This document shows, piece after piece, positions 8,502 through 16,958 of a stretch of 33,570 nucleotides of DNA. Source of the stretch: an uncultured Rubrobacteraceae bacterium. GTDB lineage: Bacteria; Actinomycetota; Rubrobacteria; Rubrobacterales; Rubrobacteraceae. Position 1 is the first letter of the stretch. Every line of letters begins with the position of its first letter. The DNA lies in contig CADCVG010000055.1 in assembly GCA_902806075.1 (NCBI GenBank), positions 1-33,570 of the forward strand, in the 5' to 3' direction. The notes below the pieces were generated by a model that searched no databases, was not told where the DNA came from, and was given only the letters and a program-made list of their open reading frames with translations. Position numbers and translations under genes: made by a program.

Positions 8502-9476
8502 TCAACCCCCCGCCGCGAGCGGCAGGGTCCTCTCCCAGCAGCCTTCTCTGACGGGTCGGGGAGCGAGATACCAGTGGATACGGTGGATCTTGCTGCCGCG
8601 ATAGACTGCAACTTGAGAGAGGGCGGGAGGGCAGCGGTGAGGGTTGTCGGGTGGGTTCTCGACGTCGCACTCGATTATAGTCACGTCCTTGCTGGAGATG
8701 ACCTCCGCCGGGTGCATCTTCAGCCCGTCCTCGAGATCCCCCTCCAGGTCCCCGATCAAGAACTCGTAGCCGCGGGTAAACACTTTTCCATTGGACATGC
8801 CCAGCACGAGGTCCTTCGAGAAGGCGCTGGCGAGGATATCGTAGCCCTTCCCCAGGTTGTACTCCGCGTAGGCTGTCTCGAAGAAGCTTGCGCGAGCCTC
8901 GGTGAGTCGGCGCGTCTCGCTGTGCTCCAGACCGGCCGTCTCCAGGAGGGCCTCGGCGAGCTTGAGTTTGGCAGTATTCAGCCTGCTCTTCACCGTTCCC
9001 ATGGGAACATCGAGGATAGCGGAGATCTCACCGTAAGAGGAGTGGCTGCCGAAATAACGCAACATGGTGGTGACCTGCAAGTGCTCGGGAAGCCTACCCA
9101 GAGCGGTCCAGATCCACTCTCGCATCGCCAGGCGGTCTATCGTCTCCTCGACCGAGGACTCCACGAAGCTCGACTCGACACGCCGGGGAAGCTCGCCGAA
9201 GCGGATCTCCCCTTGTCTCTCCCTCAGACGCCTCAGGCACACGTTGCGCACGATGCTGCACAGCCACCCTCCCACTGCCTCGGGCTCGCGCAGCCGGTCG
9301 ATTCCGCGTAGGGCGATGAGAAAGGCGTCTTGGACGGTGTCCTGGGCTTCGTGGCCGTGGCCCAGGAAGCGGAGAGCCAGGGCGTAAAGTGGCGCGCGGT
9401 GGCGTTCGAGCAGGAGCCCCAGGCTCGCAGCATCGCCCCCCTGGGCCGCCCTCACGAGTCCCGTGTCGCTCAACAC
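8502..9476 (-). CDS. ECF RNA polymerase sigma factor with C-terminal SnoaL-like domain
   Basis: Extracytoplasmic-function sigma factor of 324 residues. Region 2 is at about 10-80 (LYALALRFLGHGHEAQDTVQ, then VGGWLCSIVRN) and region 4 at about 115-180 (ALGRLPEHLQ, SYGEISAILDVPMGTVKSRL). A C-terminal NTF2/SnoaL-like extension of about 130 residues (FFETAYAEYNLGKGYD onward) replaces a separate anti-sigma gene. ECF41-type factors are built this way, and the extension controls their activity. The ECF41 signature motifs are not seen here, so the group is open. GTG 9476 is chosen because AGGAGG lies six bases upstream. An in-frame ATG at 9530 would give 342 residues. ECF41 genes commonly sit beside an oxidoreductase, as this one does. 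Confidence 0.88.
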   Translation of the reverse strand: MLSDTGLVRAAQGGDAASLGLLLERHRAPLYALALRFLGHGHEAQDTVQDAFLIALRGIDRLREPEAVGGWLCSIVRNVCLRRLRERQGEIRFGELPRRVESSFVESSVEETIDRLAMREWIWTALGRLPEHLQVTTMLRYFGSHSSYGEISAILDVPMGTVKSRLNTAKLKLAEALLETAGLEHSETRRLTEARASFFETAYAEYNLGKGYDILASAFSKDLVLGMSNGKVFTRGYEFLIGDLEGDLEDGLKMHPAEVISSKDVTIIECDVENPPDNPHRCPPALSQVAVYRGSKIHRIHWYLAPRPVREGCWERTLPLAAGG

Positions 9477-9544
9477 CGAGAACCTCCTAGCCTGGCACTC
9501 AATTCCAATCATTTCATAAGTAAGTCGCATATGGACGGCAAAAT

Positions 9545-9638
9545 GTTCGAGACGGCGAACAAAAAATTCGAGGTTCTTCGTTGCCAGCGTAAGACCTTGC
9601 TCTTGCCTAACCGGAATTTCGAATCAATTGTCTCGAAC
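9545..9638. repeat. Spaced inverted repeat upstream of the sigma gene
   Basis: GTTCGAGAC at 9545-9553 is repeated in inverse as GTCTCGAAC at 9630-9638. The pair lies 70-160 bases upstream of the sigma-factor start, in a gap of about 320 bases (9477-9799) with no supported gene. It may be a regulator binding pair or chance. Confidence 0.25.
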
Positions 9639-9799
9639 CGTAGCGAAGGTCGGCCTGCTTCGCACTACCCTCTTTGGTTTGGCTCGCGAGTTGAGAGTTC
9701 CCGAGCGTCCTGGGTCATCAATGTTCGGCGCGATCATATAACGCGACGAGCAGAGCAAAGCGTTCGGCTGGTCCTGGCGCGACCCAGGCGCGCCGCTAA

Positions 9800-10093
9800 C
9801 TACTTGGAGAATATCCGGACGACACTTTGAGGGGAGGGCAGACGCTCTGCGCCCGGCCATTTTCTGCTGAGGATCTCGCCACCCTTGCCGACGTAGGAGA
9901 TGGTCACGGACGTAGGTTCTCCGCCCTGGAAGTTGACCATCAGATGATACTTGCCGTAACCTCCCACGACCGCGCCGGAACCCTCGTCGTCCGTTCGTAC
10001 CTCCCATCCCAGGTCGGTAAGGGTCTGCTTTATATCCTCCCTGGTCTCCCTCCGTGGCGCCACACTCTTCTCCTCTCCGCGGACGTAAACCAC
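9800..10093 (-). CDS. Hypothetical protein, 97 aa
   Basis: A small soluble protein I do not recognise. It has an N-terminal helix (TREDIKQTLTDLGWEV) followed by strand-like segments (YHLMVNFQGGE, SVTISYVGKGGE), and ends in a basic stretch. It has no signal peptide, membrane segment or cysteine. Start is GTG 10093 with GGGAGG close upstream. The composition looks like a real coding region. It is preceded by 166 bases without a gene. Confidence 0.6.
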   Translation of the reverse strand: MVYVRGEEKSVAPRRETREDIKQTLTDLGWEVRTDDEGSGAVVGGYGKYHLMVNFQGGEPTSVTISYVGKGGEILSRKWPGAERLPSPQSVVRIFSK

Positions 10094-10259
10094 CGCCTCC
10101 CACGGGACCGTATTAGCCAGAAAACTTCGGGAAGATACCCTGAGCCACTACTTCCGGAAGGAGCGGCTCCCAGAGACCTGGAAGAGGCTTCTACGGCTGG
10201 GGTGAGCCTCGTAACGCTCTTGCAGGTGGGTGTGAATAGACCGAGCGGCGTAAGACCTG

Positions 10260-10580
10260 TTACCTAAGGTCTTCTCGCTTCAACCGCTCTCTCAGGTCTC
10301 GCTCCTTCAGTTCTATTAGTCCCTCCCTGAACTCCTCCTGAGAGTTGGATCTCTCGAAGAGTTGCCCCACGTCTTCTATGTCTTTGCGGTTGGTCAGAAC
10401 GAACTCCCAGCCATCTTTGAGATGCACCTGATCGAAGGAGCAGATCGCCAGCACCATGATGTGCCAGGGATCTTCGATCTCGCGCTCCTGACGTAGAAGA
10501 GAATACAGCCGGGCCGCATTTAGGGTGCGTTCCCCATACTCCTTGACGGAGATCTCTCTCCCTTCGAAGTCCTCAGACAT
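10260..10580 (-). CDS. Hypothetical protein, 106 aa, highly charged
   Basis: Unrecognised cytoplasmic protein, predicted mostly helical. It ends in a charged helix (GLIELKERDLRERLKRE) and has one cysteine and a central hydrophobic stretch (WHIMVLAICSFDQVHL). The ATG at 10580 is preceded by AAAGGAG, but this site is folded into a perfect hairpin (see 10581-10602), so translation may be controlled. The gene lies just downstream of a decayed antitoxin-like ORF. It does not resemble the RelE, YoeB or PIN toxins that usually follow Phd/YefM antitoxins. Confidence 0.7.
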   Translation of the reverse strand: MSEDFEGREISVKEYGERTLNAARLYSLLRQEREIEDPWHIMVLAICSFDQVHLKDGWEFVLTNRKDIEDVGQLFERSNSQEEFREGLIELKERDLRERLKREDLR

Positions 10581-10602
10581 CTTTAGCTCCTTTCAGCTAA
10601 AG
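10581..10602 (-). promoter_or_regulatory. Hairpin sequestering a ribosome binding site
   Basis: An 8-base-pair perfect inverted repeat (CTTTAGCT with AGCTAAAG) around a six-base loop, directly before the ATG at 10580. On the mRNA strand the Shine-Dalgarno AAAGGAG lies in the loop and the 3' arm, so the folded form would hide it. Confidence 0.6.
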
Positions 10603-10610
10603 AGGCGCAG

Positions 10611-10880
10611 CTATGGCGGCGTCCCTCGCCCTCGGGCCCGGAGTCCCGGGTCATCGTGAGCCCTTATCGCCTCCTCAGCGTCGTCTATTCGGCCTTCCTC
10701 TACTAAGTACTCAAGGAATCTCGGGTCTTCCATCGGGACCACCGCCGCAAACTCCTCGTTCCGCTCCGGTGATCCACAAACCGCTCGTGGGCTATGCGCC
10801 CGATCGATGAGCCCGACAGACCCCTCCCGGGTCTTACCGGCGCTGACGTATCGTAGTGCTCCTCCTCTTCCGGCACGCAA
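10611..10880 (-). pseudogene. Decayed Phd/YefM-type antitoxin remnant
   Basis: The open frame reads like a Phd/YefM antitoxin with a scrambled middle. It opens with LRYVSAGKTREGSVGLIDRAH, keeps the family's EEFAAVVPMED motif and ends in an acidic helix (FLEYLVEEGRIDDAEEAI). Between 'AH' and 'EEF' the expected HERxVVTRR-like strand reads as HERFV in the neighbouring frame, so a pair of compensating single-base indels is likely. The only start in frame is a TTG. No intact toxin lies downstream. The family assignment rests on motif resemblance alone; a divergent intact protein remains possible. Confidence 0.45.
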
Positions 10881-10971
10881 TTAGTAACAAGAGTAGTCTA
10901 CACCACTTTCTTCCGGGACTCAGTGGCCGGATGGGTCAGCCTTCCGGCCGGACCGCACGCGGCTCTCGGAG

Positions 10972-11205
10972 TTAGCGGAGGTAGAGATCGTAGGCTCCAT
11001 GCTCCAGCAAGATGTGGGAAGCGTCGCGGAGGCTGATGATCCCGGTCTCCTGGTCGGAGAAGCTGGCGCTGAATTCCTGATCGTTATGCTTCTTGATGCT
11101 CGCTTTCCATTCGCCCAGCTCTATCGTGATCTCCTGCTCCTCGTCCATCCCGAGCAGCACCTCCCTTGCCTGCTCCGGAGTCTCTATCTTGGGCAACTCC
11201 TGCAT
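10972..11205 (-). CDS. Hypothetical protein, 77 aa
   Basis: Small acidic protein, not recognised. A predicted N-terminal helix (ETPEQAREVLLGMDEE) leads into alternating strands (ITIELGEWKASIKKHN, FSASFSDQETGIISLRD) and a final helix. It has no cysteine and no membrane segment. ATG 11205 is chosen over TTG 11211 because AAGGAGG lies about eight bases before the ATG. It stands alone; about 785 bases without a supported gene follow to 11990. Confidence 0.65.
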   Translation of the reverse strand: MQELPKIETPEQAREVLLGMDEEQEITIELGEWKASIKKHNDQEFSASFSDQETGIISLRDASHILLEHGAYDLYLR

Positions 11206-11749
11206 CGGCAATCCCTCCTTCCTCTCTCGTCTGAGCGGTGTTCACCTTCGAACTACGTATTTGAGAACGTCTTCACCGCTCTCAGGGCCTCGGGTGGGGA
11301 CGTTACCAAAACTTCCAGCTCAACCGGGCTTGCGATCACCACTAACCTCTTCAAAACTGTAGCTCCCAACAAGAAGGACGTCCCCACCGCTCTTTAGTTC
11401 TGGAGCCATTATATGCCGAAAGTTCTTAGGTCCTCCGGTTGTGCGCCGTCTATCGGCCGGAAGAGACGGCCTGGAGCGAACAACAACTGCTTGATTGACC
11501 GACCTTCTCGGGGAGGCGTACCTCTTGTGTAAGGCCTTCTGCAAATGCGGCCGGGAGTGGGGGCGTCGAGCAACCAGCCCGGACGTAAAAGGGGATTTCC
11601 AGGAACCCATCTCCTGCATGTACTCCTTATGCAATCGTAAAAACCGTCACTTTCGGAGCACCGTCCTCACGAGGACCGACGTTGCCAGAAAAGTTTTATA
11701 TGATCAGAATTTTCCTAAATAGTTGGAAAACTAAAGTTTGTTTGCTGCG

Positions 11750-11787
11750 TAATCCAAATTGTCGCCTAATCTGGATTATTGTAGTAT
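11750..11787 (+). promoter_or_regulatory. Candidate promoter and operator for block 2
   Basis: TTGTCG (11759-11764), a 17-base spacer and TAGTAT (11782-11787) form a plausible sigma-70 promoter. An inverted repeat TAATCCA / TGGATTA (11750-11756 and 11772-11778) straddles the -35 box, where a repressor would act. A GGAAGGAGGTG run follows at about 11825 with no convincing gene behind it. The remainder of 11206-11990 shows no coding signal. Confidence 0.4.
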
Positions 11788-11990
11788 GAAGGCCAAAGGG
11801 CCAAGACGGCTGGTCTCCAGCTGGGGAAGGAGGTGTATCAGGGGAATCGAGATCCTCTACTTATTGTCTGTCCTCTAAGCTTGAGCAAGCCATTTCTCTC
11901 TCATACTTGAGGGAGAAGATTAGAGGGTACTTAGAGGACGCCACGTTGGGGAACTGGCAAACGTATAGCATGTAGGGAAAGGGAATCACT

Positions 11991-13028
11991 TTGTACGAGA
12001 AGGACGGCGAAAAGTATTTCGTGGTGGACTCGCACCTCCACTTCTGGGACGCGAGCCCGGAGAACCAGGCCAACATCCACGGCAAGCAGTTCATCGACTG
12101 CTTCTACGGTTACCATACCGCCTTGAGCCCCGAGGAGTATCTCTGGTCGGAGGAGAAGTTCCAGAAGTACTCCGAAGAGGACATGATGCACGATCTATTC
12201 GAGATCGGCTACGTGGACGTTGGGATCTTTCAGCCCACCTACCTCGAAGACTTCTACGTCAACGGCTTCAATACCACCAAGCAGAACGCGGTGCTCAAGG
12301 AGAAGTACCCGGATAAGTTCGTCCTCCCCGGTAGGTTCGACCCACGCGATGGTGAGCCGGGCCTGGAGGCGTTCGAGGAACTGGTGGAGAAGTACGACCT
12401 CAAGGGGGTCAAACTCTACACCGCCGAGTGGAACGGCCAATCGAAGGGCTATAGTCTCAAGGACGAGTGGGCCAAGCGCTACCTGGAGAAGTGCCAGGAG
12501 CTCGGGGTCAAAAATATCCACGTCCACAAAGGCCCGACCATCACGCCGTTGAACCGGGATGCGTTTGACGTTGCAGACGTAGACGAGGCGGCCTCTGAGT
12601 TCCCCGACTTGAACTTCATCGTCGAGCACGTGGGACTGCCGAGGCTCGAGGACTTCTGCTGGATAGCGGTCCAGGAGGCCAACGTCTACGGCGGGCTCGC
12701 GGTCGCGATGCCGTTCATCTACAGCCGGCCCAGGTACTTTGCGAAGATAATCGGGGAGCTCTTGTACTGGCTCGACGAGGATCGCCTCCTCTTCGCCAGC
12801 GACTATGCGATCTGGCAGCCGAAGTGGCTGGTCGAGATGTTCGTTGACTTCCAGATCCCCGAGGACATGCAGGGCGAGTACGGGACGCTCACCCCGGACA
12901 TGAAGCGCAAGATCCTGGGTCTAAACGCCGCGAAGCTGTACGGCATCGAGGTGCCCTCCGAGATCCCGCAGCCGGACGTGGTAGCCGCCACTGGCAGCGA
13001 CACGTACCCGGAGGCACCACTCCGGTGA
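11991..13028 (+). CDS. Amidohydrolase family protein (monooxygenase cluster)
   Basis: A 345-residue TIM-barrel metal-dependent hydrolase or decarboxylase of the amidohydro_2 type. It has the N-terminal metal motif D13-S-H15-L-H17-F, further histidines in HVHKGP and IVEHVGLPR, and an FASDYAIW motif carrying the catalytic aspartate near the end. It finishes with the family's KRKILGLNAAKLYGI. Homologues are standard companions of prm/mim propane and phenol monooxygenase operons, but their substrate is unsettled, so I assign none. Start is TTG 11991 with GGGAAAGGGA upstream. A GTGA overlap joins it to the DUF59 gene. Confidence 0.9.
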   Translation: MYEKDGEKYFVVDSHLHFWDASPENQANIHGKQFIDCFYGYHTALSPEEYLWSEEKFQKYSEEDMMHDLFEIGYVDVGIFQPTYLEDFYVNGFNTTKQNAVLKEKYPDKFVLPGRFDPRDGEPGLEAFEELVEKYDLKGVKLYTAEWNGQSKGYSLKDEWAKRYLEKCQELGVKNIHVHKGPTITPLNRDAFDVADVDEAASEFPDLNFIVEHVGLPRLEDFCWIAVQEANVYGGLAVAMPFIYSRPRYFAKIIGELLYWLDEDRLLFASDYAIWQPKWLVEMFVDFQIPEDMQGEYGTLTPDMKRKILGLNAAKLYGIEVPSEIPQPDVVAATGSDTYPEAPLR

Positions 13029-13723
13029 AGCCAACCGAGGCAGCGGTCCTGGGCGCCCTTTCGGGCGTCCGGGACCCTGAGCTGGACGAGCCCATAACGG
13101 ACCTGAAGTTCGTCGCGGACCTTCGGGTCGCGGAGGACGCGGTGGACGTCAGGCTCAGGCTTCCGACCCCCTTCTGCGCTCCCAACTTCGCCTACCTTAT
13201 GGTGGCGGACGCTAGGGAGGCGGTGCTCTCGGTACCCGGCGTGCAGCGCGCGCGGGTGACGCTCGACGACCATCATGCGTCTAACGAGATCAACGCCGGT
13301 ATGACCGACGAGCGGGGCTTTGAGGGCACCTTTGCCGGGGAGACCGAAGGGGAGAGCCTGGACGAGCTACGCACTATCTTCCGCCGCAAGGCCTTTATCT
13401 CCCGCCAGGAGAAGCTTTGCCGGACGCTTCTGGCCGCGGGGTACTCCGCCGCGGAGCTCGCGGAGACGCGTCTCGGGGAGGTGCCCGATTCCGAGGCGAA
13501 GGAGAAGTACCTGAGCCGCAGGGAGGAGCTCGGTCTGGACGCGTCCGCGAAGGCACCGCTAGTGGTGGACCCCGACGGCAACCGGATCCCCGAGGATGCG
13601 GTCGTGCAGCATCTAAGGTTCGCCAGGATAACCCGGGTGAGCATCGAAGGAAACGCCGGGATGTGTCGGGGGCTTCTGGCCACCCGTTATGGAATACCCG
13701 ATCCCGAGGAGGTAGCCCCGTGA
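13025..13723 (+). CDS. DUF59 (MIP18-like) protein of the monooxygenase cluster
   Basis: A 232-residue protein whose first ~90 residues form a DUF59/PaaD-type domain (LSGVRDPELDEPI, then LPTPFCAPNFAYLM with a cysteine in the expected place). The longer C-terminal part is specific to these clusters. DUF59 proteins help mature or insert Fe-S or iron centres. Help in assembling the hydroxylase di-iron site or reductase cluster is a reasonable inference, not shown. It has GTGA overlaps with both neighbours, which indicates tight translational coupling. Confidence 0.85.
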   Translation: MKPTEAAVLGALSGVRDPELDEPITDLKFVADLRVAEDAVDVRLRLPTPFCAPNFAYLMVADAREAVLSVPGVQRARVTLDDHHASNEINAGMTDERGFEGTFAGETEGESLDELRTIFRRKAFISRQEKLCRTLLAAGYSAAELAETRLGEVPDSEAKEKYLSRREELGLDASAKAPLVVDPDGNRIPEDAVVQHLRFARITRVSIEGNAGMCRGLLATRYGIPDPEEVAP

Positions 13724-14778
13724 AAGCAGCACGATTGTATGAGTACGACGAGCACATAGGCACGGAGCCGCTAAAGCTCGAGGAGATAGAAGAGCCAAAG
13801 ATCGAAGGTCCTCTCGACGTTATCGTCAGGATTGGGGGTGCGGGGCTGTGTAGGACGGACCTGCACGTCATCGAGGGCCAGTGGGCTCCCCTGGTCGGCA
13901 TCGAACTGCCCTACACTCCAGGTCACGAGAACGCTGGCTGGGTACACGAGGTGGGCTCCGCAGTTTCCAACGTGGAGGTAGGCGACGCCGTCATCGTGCA
14001 TCCGCACATCACGTGCGGCCTGTGCCGGGCATGCCGGAACGGGGACGACATGCATTGCGTGAACCCCTTGTTCCCAGGCATCGACACCGATGGAGGTATG
14101 GCGGAGCTACTCAAGACCAACGCGCGGGCGGTGATCAAGCTGCCCCAGGGTGTGGAGCCGCAGGATGTCGCGGCCCACGCCGACGCCGGCCTTACCGCCT
14201 ACCACGCGGTGAAGAAGGCTGTGCCGTTGCTGTACCCTGGCACCAGGACGGTGATCATAGGGGCCGGGGGCCTCGGCCACATCGGCATCCAGTCCCTCAA
14301 GGCGCTGTGCTCCACCGAGATCATCGTGTTGGACCGTTCCGAAGAGGCGCTGGATGTGGCCAAACGGCTCGGCGCCGACGAGACCGTGGTTGCCGACGGC
14401 TCGCACGTGGACAAGATCATGGAGATGACCGACGGAAACGGGGCGGAGGTCGTCCTCGACTTCGTGGGCGAGATGGGCGCCGAGAAAGATGGGTGGAACA
14501 TAACAGCACGCGCCGGATCGCACTTCATGATCGGCTACGGCGGTACGGTCGAAGTTCCGACCATAGACATCATCTCCACTGAGCGCAACATCATCGGCAA
14601 CTTGGTCGGCACCTACAATGACCTTGCCGAGCTCATGACGCTACAAGCTCAGGGCAAGGTCAGCCTGCAAACTCACACCTACTCGCTCGACGCGGTCAAC
14701 GACGCGATTAACGACCTCAATCAAGGCCGCATGCCGGGTGGTAGGGGCATTCTGATCCCGGAGGGTGCCACAGCTTAA
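13720..14778 (+). CDS. adh: Zinc-dependent alcohol dehydrogenase
   Basis: A 352-residue medium-chain dehydrogenase. It has the catalytic zinc region C44-R-T-D and G-H69-E70, a structural zinc site C99-x2-C102-x2-C105-x7-C113, and the NAD-binding G181-A-G-G-L-G followed by the adenine-ribose acid in IIVLDRS. GTG 13720 overlaps the previous stop (GTGA) and has GAGGAGG upstream. The open frame continues 5' without a stop, but that extension is only the shadow of the DUF59 gene. In prm clusters this enzyme oxidises the alcohol made by the monooxygenase, such as 2-propanol to acetone. The true substrate here is inferred. Confidence 0.93.
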   Translation: MKAARLYEYDEHIGTEPLKLEEIEEPKIEGPLDVIVRIGGAGLCRTDLHVIEGQWAPLVGIELPYTPGHENAGWVHEVGSAVSNVEVGDAVIVHPHITCGLCRACRNGDDMHCVNPLFPGIDTDGGMAELLKTNARAVIKLPQGVEPQDVAAHADAGLTAYHAVKKAVPLLYPGTRTVIIGAGGLGHIGIQSLKALCSTEIIVLDRSEEALDVAKRLGADETVVADGSHVDKIMEMTDGNGAEVVLDFVGEMGAEKDGWNITARAGSHFMIGYGGTVEVPTIDIISTERNIIGNLVGTYNDLAELMTLQAQGKVSLQTHTYSLDAVNDAINDLNQGRMPGGRGILIPEGATA

Positions 14779-14806
14779 TCTGGGCGACGCGGCAGCGAGT
14801 GCCGGC

Positions 14807-14841
14807 GCGCTCCGCCTCATGACGGGGGCGGAGCGCTTTTT
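14807..14841 (+). terminator. Intrinsic terminator between adh and groES
   Basis: A perfect 10-base-pair stem (14807-14816 with 14827-14836), a ten-base loop and five T residues (14837-14841). It lies 28 bases after the adh stop and 27 bases before the groES start, so expression of the chaperonins must depend on read-through or a promoter very close to groES. Confidence 0.88.
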
Positions 14842-14868
14842 ACGATGAAACCGAGAAGGAGGACAAAG

Positions 14869-15135
14869 ATGAAGTTCAGGCCGATAGGAGAGCGGGCGCT
14901 GGTCAAGCCCATAGAGCAAGAAGAGATGACCGCCTCGGGTATATTCCTGCCCCAGACGGCAAAAGAGAAGCCGCAGACCGCCAGGGTCGTGGCGACTGGC
15001 ACCTCGAACGGGGCGACGGTATACGAGGGAGACACGGTGGTCTTCGCCAGGTTCTCTGGCACCAAGATCAGATTAGACGATGAAGACTACCTGATCCTGG
15101 ATGCTGACGACCTCCTCGGGGTCGTTGAAGAGTAA
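14869..15135 (+). CDS. groES: Co-chaperonin GroES
   Basis: A short GroES of 88 residues (family about 95-100). It has the conserved start MKFRPIGERALV, the mobile loop that docks on GroEL (TASGIFLPQTAKEK), and the C-terminal YLILDADDLLGVVE. ATG 14869 is chosen because AAGGAGG sits just upstream. An in-frame ATG at 14845 would place that site inside the gene. It follows the adh terminator directly and precedes groEL by 85 bases. With groEL it probably forms a chaperonin pair serving the monooxygenase. Confidence 0.93.
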   Translation: MKFRPIGERALVKPIEQEEMTASGIFLPQTAKEKPQTARVVATGTSNGATVYEGDTVVFARFSGTKIRLDDEDYLILDADDLLGVVEE

Positions 15136-15205
15136 CGCTTGACCGAAGAGATTGAATGGGAGTGCCGAGAGAAGTGACAACTTCGTAGGTTAAACCGTGC
15201 TCTAG

Positions 15206-16852
<1,647 letters not shown>

Positions 16853-16861
16853 GGTCCTTTA

Positions 16862-16911
16862 GAAGCTTCCATTGACGGCGCCTTATGCTGGGCGTCGCCT
16901 ATGGAAGCTTC
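16862..16911. terminator. Hairpin between convergent groEL and pntB
   Basis: An 11-base perfect inverted repeat, GAAGCTTCCAT (16862-16872) and ATGGAAGCTTC (16901-16911), with further imperfect pairing inside. It lies between the stops of two convergent genes. It has no T-run but its place suits a bidirectional terminator. Confidence 0.6.
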
Positions 16912-16958
16912 GGCGGAGAAGATTCGGAAGACCGGCCTCGGCTACGCTCCTACCACCC

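Noticed and set aside
11832-11909. A 25-codon leader ORF after a strong GGAAGGAGGTG run
   Set aside because: The start codon overlaps the ribosome binding sequence itself, and the short peptide has no regulatory codon runs or attenuator stem behind it.
13417-13719. Upstream extension of the alcohol dehydrogenase frame by about 100 codons
   Set aside because: It overlaps the DUF59 gene in another frame, reads as Arg/Gly-rich noise, and the GTG at 13720 has a good ribosome binding site and the family's N-terminus.
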